A stretch of DNA of 13,961 nucleotides from the NCBI GenBank assembly GCA_038240875.1, contig JBBRGG010000080.1, positions 1 through 13,961 of the forward strand, read 5' to 3'. The notes beneath the pieces were generated by a model. It worked only from the letters and a program-made list of their open reading frames with translations. It was not told the DNA's origin and did not search any database. Below are positions 6,996 to 13,224 of the stretch, piece after piece. Numbering within the stretch: the first letter of the stretch is position 1; each line of letters opens with the position of its first letter. The position numbers and the translations under genes are program-made. The stretch is from JBBRGG01 sp038240875 (GTDB lineage: Bacteria; Planctomycetota; Phycisphaerae; Phycisphaerales; UBA1924).

Positions 6996-7727
6996 TCAAA
7001 ACGAGTACGGGTCGTCTAATCCCCGGCGACGTGGCGACACCGAAGCAGGAGCCACCGCCGCCTCTCTGCACGCTGATTCAAGTGCTTGGGCCAGTTTCTC
7101 GTGATCCGGGACCGCGTCGAGATATTCCAGCAAGTCCTCAACCCTGTGGTCCGCAGGCCAGCTTGGCTTAACCTTCGCGATCGCGGCGTCTCCCAATGCT
7201 TCTTGCGCTCGAAGCAACCACGCACAGTCAGGTGTGCCGTTTTCTGGCGCTTCGACCCGAACCCGAACCACAGGCGACATGTGCCACGCTTCGGAATCTG
7301 GCCCGACTGCGACTAAAGGCCATTGCCCTGATTTGGTAGTGGGCTCGCGACACAGCACCATCGCAGGAACTTTCTTTCGTGCCAAGCGTTCGCGCACTGC
7401 GCGAGCCTCCACTCCCACTATCGGTGGGCACACCAAAAAACACCCAGGCTTGGGATCAAACTTCGCCGGGAACGGTGCCGAAATTAGGGTGACTCGTCCG
7501 GTGTCAGTGGCTTCATGCCTCAACTGCCTGCGAGCTTCTTGCAATGGCATGCATATGCGTGCCATGCGTTCAAACTCGCGAGCACGCAAGGCGGCCTTGA
7601 GAGCCTTCATGCACAGGATGTCAGCCTCAAAGTACGCCGTCTCGACCAGCGCATTGCTCGCTCGCTCCATCAAGTCATCGATGGCACGAACGTGTGGCGG
7701 CGGGTTTGATGCGGCGTATGGTCCCAA
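6996..7727 (-). CDS. Conserved-looking protein of unknown function with a TPR-like helical N terminus
   Basis: I do not recognise this 243-residue protein. Residues 13-72 read as amphipathic helices with TPR-like spacing (AxxALVETAYFEADILCMKA, then REFERMARICMPLQEARRQ). Residues 79-165 look like an alpha/beta domain (TLISAPFP, GCFLVCPPIVG, PAMVLCREP, VVRVRVEAP). The rest is helical and charged with a basic tail (SPRRRGLDDPYSF). It has no signal peptide or membrane span, so it is probably cytosolic. The start is uncertain: TTG at 7727 is the first possible one, and ATG at 7670 is an alternative; neither has a Shine-Dalgarno sequence. Coding potential is supported by the long open frame and protein-like composition. 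It lies 114 bp downstream of another unknown gene on the same strand, so the two may be co-transcribed. Confidence 0.72.
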   Translation of the reverse strand: MGPYAASNPPPHVRAIDDLMERASNALVETAYFEADILCMKALKAALRAREFERMARICMPLQEARRQLRHEATDTGRVTLISAPFPAKFDPKPGCFLVCPPIVGVEARAVRERLARKKVPAMVLCREPTTKSGQWPLVAVGPDSEAWHMSPVVRVRVEAPENGTPDCAWLLRAQEALGDAAIAKVKPSWPADHRVEDLLEYLDAVPDHEKLAQALESACREAAVAPASVSPRRRGLDDPYSF

Positions 7728-7735
7728 GGTTGAAT

Positions 7736-7759
7736 CGTTGGCGCATCACGTGGCCAACG
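7736..7759. repeat. 7-bp inverted repeat just upstream of the gene at 7727
   Basis: CGTTGGC (7736-7742) and GCCAACG (7753-7759) form a perfect stem around a 10-nt loop, ending 9 bp before the TTG start at 7727. Neither side has a T run, so it is unlikely to be a terminator. It could be an operator or a leader hairpin controlling that gene. Confidence 0.4.
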
Positions 7760-7841
7760 TTGGAACAAACCCAGTTCTTGGGGTTTTGGGGGAATTGCTG
7801 CCGATGTGCATGGAATCCAACCGCAATTTCTTGCAGTTATT

Positions 7842-8459
7842 TTACGGCTTCATTTTCTGCACATGTTCCGAGAGAGCACGCAAGAGCATGCTCCATCCAT
7901 CCGCGGCGGCATCAAGGTCGTACGCCACGATGTCCGAGAGTGCCGACCAATCCTGATTTTGCACCGCTTGCTGGATCGACTTGCTCACAACGACAAACTT
8001 CTGCGCCTGTTCGTCAAAACCGGCGTTGCCATCGGTCATCGCGACCTTCGAGAGGTCAACCCTCAAGATCACACGGCTGTGTTCGATCAATTCTTGCACG
8101 GCTTGCCACGTACCCAGCACTTCGCGAAGTTGGTCCATCGCGGCTTGGATGTTTCCCGCCGTGAGTGCGTCGGCGACCGCCGAATGCAAGGGCTTAAGCG
8201 TGGTGAGCGCTTCGATCGCGTCATGCAGGCTTACGCGCACAAGCGTGCGCGGGTCGGCGGAAATCATGAGCACTTCGGTGTGCACACCGGGCACGTCTGA
8301 TGGATTTGCGAGCTGATCACCCAACACCGACGCGCCGTCGGCCTTCACTTCGATGATGATCCGCCCGAGTGATTCCGCACGCTTGGCTCCTGCGGAAATG
8401 CACGCAGCGAGCGTCGGGCGGTCAAGGTCGATTGGGTTGCCGTCGAGTAGAGCCTTCAT
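7842..8459 (-). CDS. Protein of unknown function, helical C-terminal half
   Basis: I do not recognise this 205-residue protein. Residues 1-75 look like a small alpha/beta domain (MKALLDGNPIDLDRPTLAAC, then RIIIEVKADG and HTEVLMISAD). Residues 76-137 and 150-203 form amphipathic helices, the last reading FDEQAQKFVVVSKSIQQAV and SDIVAYDLDAAADGWSMLL, in the style of a helical bundle such as small chaperones. That comparison is by eye only. There is no signal peptide or membrane segment. The ATG at 8459 starts naturally with MKALLDG, but no Shine-Dalgarno sequence is visible. A 9-bp tandem repeat (ACTATGCGA/G) lies at 8529-8546, about 70 bp upstream. The next gene on the same strand (7727) is also unknown and could share its transcript. 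Confidence 0.78.
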   Translation of the reverse strand: MKALLDGNPIDLDRPTLAACISAGAKRAESLGRIIIEVKADGASVLGDQLANPSDVPGVHTEVLMISADPRTLVRVSLHDAIEALTTLKPLHSAVADALTAGNIQAAMDQLREVLGTWQAVQELIEHSRVILRVDLSKVAMTDGNAGFDEQAQKFVVVSKSIQQAVQNQDWSALSDIVAYDLDAAADGWSMLLRALSEHVQKMKP

Positions 8460-8581
8460 TGTAATAGTCTGACGTGCGAACGTGCGTTGAGCAATAGGGT
8501 TGGGCCTGAAACGCTGCGGAAATATTTGACTATGCGAACTATGCGGCTGGTTAACATTGATTTTATGGAGGCTGGATTAAA

Positions 8582-9289
8582 TCAAGTTGGATTTGTTGGC
8601 GCGTTCTGTTCCAGCCTTCGGCGAGCACTCTTTTTAATCAGCTTGATGTTGCGAGCATAGATGACGATGCCACTCGATTGCCCGAGAACGCCGATTAAAT
8701 CCTGTCTCCATACGAAATAGGCAAACAAAAGCAGCCCGCCGCCAAGGCTCAACCACCAGAAAATCTCAGGAATAACGCTTTCCTTGCGTTTTTCGCTGAC
8801 AAACCACTGCACGAGCATGCGACCCGAAAACGCGAGCTGCCCGACAAACCCGATCCCTGCCCAGAGCAGCCCGCCCCATCCCGTGATATTCAGGATGCGG
8901 AAAACCACCTGCTCCTGCGATCGTACTGCGGACTCATATACCTCGCTGCCGTAACGCTTTATGAACGCCGCGTCATCGATGGGCTCGCTGACAAAGCCAT
9001 TGCGCAGCATCACGCGAAAGCGGTGCGAAGCCTGTACTGTTAACGAGTTATCCGAAACCAATTGAGCCAGATCGGCACCTGGAAGTGCTTGTGATTGAGC
9101 GGCTTGAGCGAGTGTGAGCTGCGTAACTTCGACGATGCCTCGCTCGCTCCCGATGCGAAGCTCGACGCGTGTTGCCCCGGCATCGGGCTTGATGCCATAG
9201 AACCGGTCGCGGTTGTTGGAGACCAGATACACACCAAGGCCAACCACCAAGATGATCAACGCGATAGGCTCCCACTTGAAGCGTTTCAT
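8582..9289 (-). CDS. LAB_N-domain membrane protein with an extra extracytoplasmic domain
   Basis: The 235-residue protein has one membrane span at 8-24, a soluble segment of about 105 residues (25-130), and three closely packed spans (about 138-157, 175-193, 197-217). The C-terminal part matches the lipid-A-biosynthesis N-terminal (LAB_N) family: GFVGQLAFSGRMLVQW (148-162), SEKRKESVIPEIFWWLS and GQSSGIVIYARNIKLI carry its conserved Q, R, QW, S-x-x-P and Y-x-R-N positions. LAB_N proteins are small membrane proteins often encoded beside GT2 polyprenyl-phosphate glycosyltransferases. Most are about 90 to 120 residues, so the N-terminal half is an addition, with the 25-130 segment probably on the outer face. 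The start overlaps the stop of the upstream glycosyltransferase gene (ATGA), which indicates translational coupling and joint function at the membrane. Confidence 0.88.
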   Translation of the reverse strand: MKRFKWEPIALIILVVGLGVYLVSNNRDRFYGIKPDAGATRVELRIGSERGIVEVTQLTLAQAAQSQALPGADLAQLVSDNSLTVQASHRFRVMLRNGFVSEPIDDAAFIKRYGSEVYESAVRSQEQVVFRILNITGWGGLLWAGIGFVGQLAFSGRMLVQWFVSEKRKESVIPEIFWWLSLGGGLLLFAYFVWRQDLIGVLGQSSGIVIYARNIKLIKKSARRRLEQNAPTNPT

Positions 9290-10227
9290 GCGTGAAGTGT
9301 TCCTGCGGCGGCTTTCGATGGCTTTGCTTCGCTGTGCACGCCTGTGGTGCTGCGGCTTGCAGTTGCTGGATCTATTGTCGCTGGATCGATTGTCGCTGGA
9401 TCTAATGTTGCTGGGTTAATCGTTGCTGGGTGTAACTTTGAAACATCGATTGAGTCGACCGGCCTGCGGCGCGCGCGCATCCAGCGTACCACGAGCAGGT
9501 CAATTAAGCCGGGAAGAGCTCGTTGAAGAATACCAAAGCCATACTTTGTCGTGCCAGCGACGCGTGGGCGATGCCGAACTGGCATCTCGATGACTTTAAA
9601 CCCTAAGTGCCGGGCGGACACGGGAATAAACCGGTGCATCCCCTTGAACTCTAAGGGAATCAACAGCGCAACCTCTCGCTTCATGATTCGCAATGAACAC
9701 CCGGTATCGCGGATCGTATCTCCTAACAACCGACGGCGGAAAAACCTGCCCACGCGCGATCCAACCCGTCGAACCACGTTGTCCTTACGCGCGTGGGAAC
9801 GGTCGCCTTGCACCATGTCGGCACGCTGCGCATCCATCAATGCCAGCATCGCGGGGATGTCGGCGGGGTCGTTCTGCAAGTCGGCGTCGAGCACCACGAT
9901 TCGCGCGCCTCGGCACGCACGAAAGCCAGCATAGAACGCCGCAGACTGCCCATTACCTTTGCCGAGTGGGGTTTGCGTCATTGCGACCAAACGCAGCCAA
10001 GGCCGCGTCGCCATTAATTCAAGTGTCTTGACGCGGGTTGAATCAGTCGAGCCATCGTCGACCAGAACAAACTCAAAGCAAAGGCCGGTTGGCACAAGAG
10101 CGGCGTGCACCTCACGTACAAGAGCGTCGACGTTGTCCTCTTCGTTGTGTGCTGGCGCGAGCACGGAGAGGGCGACGCTGGAAGGATTAAGTGCGTGAGC
10201 AGAGCAAGGCGTGTTTGGTTCGTCCAT
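9286..10227 (-). CDS. GT2 glycosyltransferase, dolichol/polyprenyl-phosphate sugar transferase type
   Basis: The 313-residue protein has a GT-A fold of the DPM1/ArnC type. SVLAPAHNEEDNVDAL (21-36) is the first strand and helix, VDDGSTD (56-62) binds the nucleotide sugar, DADLQNDPADI (114-124) holds the metal-binding DxD, and RHRPRVAGTTKYG (218-230) is the conserved basic loop. The expected reaction moves a sugar from a nucleotide donor to a polyprenyl phosphate at the inner face of the membrane. Unlike ArnC or GtrB it lacks C-terminal membrane spans; only 238-250 is hydrophobic. From residue 256 it carries a low-complexity tail with five xxPAT pentapeptides (266-289). The ATG at 10227 has no Shine-Dalgarno sequence. 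Its stop overlaps the start of the LAB_N gene by 4 bp. Confidence 0.92.
   Translation of the reverse strand: MDEPNTPCSAHALNPSSVALSVLAPAHNEEDNVDALVREVHAALVPTGLCFEFVLVDDGSTDSTRVKTLELMATRPWLRLVAMTQTPLGKGNGQSAAFYAGFRACRGARIVVLDADLQNDPADIPAMLALMDAQRADMVQGDRSHARKDNVVRRVGSRVGRFFRRRLLGDTIRDTGCSLRIMKREVALLIPLEFKGMHRFIPVSARHLGFKVIEMPVRHRPRVAGTTKYGFGILQRALPGLIDLLVVRWMRARRRPVDSIDVSKLHPATINPATLDPATIDPATIDPATASRSTTGVHSEAKPSKAAAGTLHA
9362..9436. repeat. 15-bp tandem repeat, five copies, inside the glycosyltransferase gene
   Basis: Units start at 9362 (gttgctggatctatt), 9377, 9392, 9407 and 9422 (gttgctgggtgtaac). They vary by a few bases each. The unit is in frame and encodes LHPAT, INPAT, LDPAT, IDPAT, IDPAT in the C-terminal tail (residues 266-289 with neighbours). 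Copy number could change by slippage without breaking the frame. Confidence 0.9.
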
Positions 10228-10256
10228 CGAGGAACGATAGCGATGATGGAAGCCAT

Positions 10257-10296
10257 ATGGCTAAATGGTTAAATGGTCAAAGGGTCAAATGGCTAA
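10257..10296 (+). repeat. 8-bp tandem repeat ATGGYYAA, five copies
   Basis: Contiguous octamers are ATGGCTAA (10257), ATGGTTAA (10265), ATGGTCAA (10273), AGGGTCAA (10281) and ATGGCTAA (10289). The array sits in the 208-bp gap between the start of the leftward glycosyltransferase gene and the start of the rightward ferredoxin gene (10436), that is, in a divergent promoter region. The same octamer recurs in reverse orientation at 10886-10933. Confidence 0.92.
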
Positions 10297-10435
10297 AGAA
10301 TGAAGTATGTTGACGATCTAGAATGGTGTCGTTCTGGAAGTAGTTCGAGAAGTACTCAACCGATCCCCGTGCCAGGTGCCTACAAAGTAGTGCATGGCGT
10401 GCGTCGGATCGCGTTTCAGCTATGAGGAATCAGCG

Positions 10436-10834
10436 ATGCATCTGAAACATTCAGGCCGCGAGCATGGCCCACCCGAAGTATCCGTGACGCTCATCCTCGA
10501 AGACCCGATGGGTCTGACGGGCAAAGCCATTCCCAAGTACACGCTTATGGGTGGCACCGGCGAAAGCATTCTTGAATTAGCCATGGAACATGGCATCAAC
10601 ATTGAGCACGCGTGTGGCGGGGTTTGTGCTTGTTCGACGTGCCACGTCTATGTTGAAAGTGGCATGGACGCGTTGGCTGAAGCGACCGAAGCCGAAGACG
10701 ATCGCGTGGAAGAGGCGCCAGGCCTGCAGAAGAACAGCCGATTATCGTGTCAATGTGTGATCGAGAAGAACAAGCCAATGGTGGTGCGAATCCCGTCGTG
10801 GAACCGCAATGCTGTGAAAGAAGTGCCGCATTGA
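10436..10834 (+). CDS. 2Fe-2S ferredoxin, Isc/adrenodoxin type
   Basis: The 132-residue cytosolic electron carrier has the motif HACGGVCACSTCHVYV. Cys60, Cys66 and Cys69 with Cys105 (in RLSCQC) give the C-x5-C-x2-C...C ligand set of the Isc-type ferredoxins that serve iron-sulfur cluster assembly. The context DxLxEATEAEDDRVEEAPGL and a late VVRIPSWN also match E. coli Fdx. Extra Cys64 and Cys107 flank the ligands. The frame opens at an ATG at 10394, but I chose 10436 because GAGGA lies 7 bases before it. The first 17 or so residues are an added polar N terminus. No isc or suf genes lie nearby. Its flanks carry two related tandem repeat arrays. Confidence 0.93.
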   Translation: MHLKHSGREHGPPEVSVTLILEDPMGLTGKAIPKYTLMGGTGESILELAMEHGINIEHACGGVCACSTCHVYVESGMDALAEATEAEDDRVEEAPGLQKNSRLSCQCVIEKNKPMVVRIPSWNRNAVKEVPH

Positions 10835-10885
10835 ATTCGACGGTCGGAGTTCGGCAAAACTATTCATTCACATCGCTTCTTGATA

Positions 10886-10933
10886 ATGTAGCTCTTTGAC
10901 CATGTAGCTTTTTGACCATGTATCTCTTTAGCC
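10886..10933 (-). repeat. 16-bp tandem repeat, three copies, containing the ATGGYYAA octamer in reverse
   Basis: Units are atgtagctctttgacc (10886), atgtagctttttgacc (10902) and atgtatctctttagcc (10918). Read on the minus strand they contain ATGGCTAA once and ATGGTCAA twice, spaced 16 bp apart, which is two octamers. The array lies between the ferredoxin stop (10834) and the RlmE start (10944), so it also overlaps the rlmE leader. Confidence 0.9.
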
Positions 10934-10943
10934 ATTTGCCTTT

Positions 10944-11720
10944 ATGCCTCAACCGCGCAAGCTTCACGACGAGTATTTCAAGAAGGCGAAGGCCGAGGGG
11001 TATCTCGCGCGGTCGGCGTACAAGCTTCTTGAAATCCACACAAAAAAACGGATTATTCACCGAGGCGATCGCGTGATCGATCTTGGTTGTGCGCCAGGTT
11101 CCTGGCTTCAAGTGGCGGAAAAACTCGCCGGGCCGCAAGGCGTGATCGTCGGCATCGATCTCACGTCGGTGGAAGCCCGCTTTGGTCCAAACGTGCGCAC
11201 CGTCGTGGGTGATGTCACCAAGATCAACCTCGCCGAAATCTTGCCCAACGGGCTCTTCTTTGACGTTTTACTTAGCGACATGGCACCCAACACCACAGGC
11301 CATGGCGACGACTTGGTTTCGGCTCGTTTGTGCTACGCCGTGCTCGATGTCGCATCTCGATTTCTTCGCCCGGGCGGCAACCTTGTCATGAAAGTGCTCG
11401 AAGGCAGCGAGTACCCTGAGCTTCTCAAAGCCACGCAAAAACTCTTCGTCGAAGCGCGAGGCTTAAAGCCTGCGGCTTCGCGCGACCTTTCACGAGAGAT
11501 CTTCATCTATGGCTTGGAATACGTCGGCCCGGCGAACGCGATATCGCCGCCTGCACCAGTAAAAGCGGTGCAAAAGTTCTTTGAAAAACTGCCACAAGTA
11601 ACCATCGATAAGTCGCCACCTAATCCGTATGACAAGCCGCCGAAGATGCCCAGCAGCCAGCTGTACAGCAAGCCGAAGAAGAAGCCTAATTCTTCAGCTA
11701 AAGGCAAACCACGCAGCTGA
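10944..11720 (+). CDS. rlmE: 23S rRNA (uridine-2'-O)-methyltransferase RlmE (RrmJ/FtsJ)
   Basis: The 258-residue protein methylates the 2'-O of a uridine in the 23S rRNA A-loop (U2552 in E. coli) with SAM, a late step of large-subunit assembly. The early RSAYKLLEI (23-31) carries catalytic Lys27. SAM motif I is DLGCAPGSW (46-54), followed by GIDLTSVEA and VVGDVTK. LLSDMAPNTTG (109-119) carries Asp112, LVMKVLEG (147-154) carries Lys150, and SREIFI (183-188) carries Glu185, giving the complete K-D-K-E tetrad. Residues from about 197 form an added Pro/Lys-rich tail with repeated KPP and KPK that the about 209-residue E. coli enzyme lacks; it may bind RNA. No Shine-Dalgarno sequence precedes the ATG at 10944, but the start agrees with the family. 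Confidence 0.95.
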   Translation: MPQPRKLHDEYFKKAKAEGYLARSAYKLLEIHTKKRIIHRGDRVIDLGCAPGSWLQVAEKLAGPQGVIVGIDLTSVEARFGPNVRTVVGDVTKINLAEILPNGLFFDVLLSDMAPNTTGHGDDLVSARLCYAVLDVASRFLRPGGNLVMKVLEGSEYPELLKATQKLFVEARGLKPAASRDLSREIFIYGLEYVGPANAISPPAPVKAVQKFFEKLPQVTIDKSPPNPYDKPPKMPSSQLYSKPKKKPNSSAKGKPRS

Positions 11721-11744
11721 AACCACACCGTAGTGACGTGGTTT
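11720..11744. terminator. Weak hairpin between convergent genes
   Basis: AAACCAC (11720-11726) pairs with GTGGTTT (11738-11744) around an 11-nt loop. A second copy of AAACCAC at 11706-11712 offers an alternative longer pairing. It lies in the 63-bp gap between rlmE and the convergent gene ending at 11784. No clear T run follows on either strand, so termination here is only possible. Confidence 0.33.
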
Positions 11745-11783
11745 GTGCGCACGCTTCGCGTACCAAGTGGGTGCACGCATTCT

Positions 11784-12773
11784 TCAAGCAAGTCTGGTAA
11801 TCGTTCCAGCCGCATCGCGCGTGGCGTATGGAAAGCCGCGAGGAATCAGCTCGTCGCGCTGCTGAAGAAAGCCGACCAGAAACTCAAATGCTTCAACCAG
11901 CCTTGGCCCAGGGCGGTTGAACATTTGGTTGCCATCGACAATTGCCACGCGCCCACTTCGAACCGCTGGCAGCTCTCGCCACCAGGGTTGCGTTTGGAAT
12001 TCGCGGGTGCAGGCAATTGCACGATCAAGATCAAAGCCACATGGAGCAATCACGATGGCTTCGGGCTGTGCTGCGAGGATTGCTGCGAGATCAAGACGTA
12101 TGCTCTTGCCCGCCTTTCGGGCACCTTGTTGAAAGCCCGCCGCAGCTCCCAATCCTGATGGTGCAACCGTCGGGTTAAATGGGTGACGACCCCCGGCACG
12201 CTCGATGAGTTGCACGGTCCAATGCCCGGCACAAAATGGCGGGTCGGTCCACTCAAGAAAGAGAACTACCGGGCCTTCTTCGAGGCTGCTGACATATTCC
12301 TGAGCCGCGTAAAGCCGCTCGCGCATCGTAACGGCGACATGCATCGCCCGCTCGCGAAATCCAACAGCTTCGCCCACGCGAAGCAGGTCGTCGATCACAT
12401 CTTCAACCGTGTGCGGATTCAGGCTGATGATCGTGGGCTTGGTAGAGAGTTTGCTCGCGACGCGAGCGACCGCGGCTAGATCGATAGAGCAGACTTCGCA
12501 GAGGTCTTGGGTGAGGATCACGTCGGGGCGTAACTCGGCGAGGGTTTGTTCATCGAGAGTGTAAAGCGATTCGCCAGCTGCCAATGCTTTGTAAACTTCG
12601 GCGTCGATGGTGCTGGATGAGGAATTGGGATCGATGCGTTGGCGGGTCAAGATTGGCAGGTGTGCTATGGATGCTGGCTCGTCGCACTCATGGCTCTTGC
12701 CGACGAGGAGCGAGATCGCGCCGACGGCGTCCAAGAGCTCGGTCGCCGAAGGAAGCAGGCTAACGACACGCAT
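11784..12773 (-). CDS. Cobalamin-binding-protein-like (BtuF/COG0614-type) protein without a signal peptide
   Basis: The 329-residue protein resembles class III periplasmic binding proteins: MRVVSLLPSATELLDAVG and VGKSHECDEP at the N terminus, LRPDVILTQDLCEVC (81-95), EWTDPPFCAGHW (174-185), EAIVIAPCGFDLDRAI (238-253) and GRVAIVDGNQMFNRPGPRLVE (274-294). These blocks fit the branch annotated as cobalamin-binding proteins that have no leader. AGGA lies 8 bases before the ATG at 12773, and the fold begins at residue 2, so there is no room for a signal peptide. The frame stays open upstream to 13097, but that stretch is not protein-like. Cys30, Cys92 and Cys95 are notable. Either a cytosolic corrinoid or tetrapyrrole handling role is possible; no transporter gene adjoins it. 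Confidence 0.88.
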   Translation of the reverse strand: MRVVSLLPSATELLDAVGAISLLVGKSHECDEPASIAHLPILTRQRIDPNSSSSTIDAEVYKALAAGESLYTLDEQTLAELRPDVILTQDLCEVCSIDLAAVARVASKLSTKPTIISLNPHTVEDVIDDLLRVGEAVGFRERAMHVAVTMRERLYAAQEYVSSLEEGPVVLFLEWTDPPFCAGHWTVQLIERAGGRHPFNPTVAPSGLGAAAGFQQGARKAGKSIRLDLAAILAAQPEAIVIAPCGFDLDRAIACTREFQTQPWWRELPAVRSGRVAIVDGNQMFNRPGPRLVEAFEFLVGFLQQRDELIPRGFPYATRDAAGTITRLA

Positions 12774-13224
12774 GGCACGATTCCTGGAGTTTGAGAGTGG
12801 AGATTGGATCGAGTGTGCCGGGGGGGTAAAGAGGACGCGGTAAAGCAGGTTGAAGATAGCTAGGAGATTTGGTTGCACGAGTCCGAATAATGAAAGTTGT
12901 AAGACGTTGCAGGAAGAGGGCTGAGCGAGTCGATGGCCTACCTTTGGAAGTCGAATTTGGCGGTTTGTGCGGAGTGCCGAGTTTGGTGAGGATGTGTTGT
13001 GGTTGCGGTTGCGGCTTGGGAATAGATTCGGCTCATTGGTGAAGCGAGCAAAATTGAACGTACATGCTCGCCTATAGAGCCTAGCGCAGAGACCCAAGCC
13101 AGCAATTACTCCCGGTATGAATGCAATTGGGCAAGTGGCGTACCGGTTTCGAGTTTGAAAGATGAGTAGTGATTCGAGATAAGAAGATCAAGATCAATGG
13201 GTTTCTCGAGAGGATGGATAACTA
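12774..13224. other. Divergent intergenic region upstream of the secretin gene
   Basis: This 451-bp gap separates the leftward BtuF-like gene from the rightward secretin gene. It should contain both promoters. Open frames here, including the N-terminal extension of the leftward frame to 13097, have no recognisable protein features. I see only minor short repeats (GGTAAAG twice near 12824-12846, GGTTGC twice near 13000-13012) and no hairpin with a T run. Confidence 0.5.

Noticed and set aside
7234..8300. Open frames of 156 to 240 codons on the plus strand
   Set aside because: They are antisense to the two unknown minus-strand genes and are rich in Arg, Ser and Cys, as expected for shadow frames. 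The minus-strand products are more protein-like, with amphipathic helices and a typical residue balance.
12774..13097. N-terminal extension of the BtuF-like protein by 108 codons
   Set aside because: The extension is polar and Asn/Arg/Ser-rich with no fold. A good Shine-Dalgarno sequence and the conserved MRVVSLLPSATE start at 12773 argue for the shorter protein.
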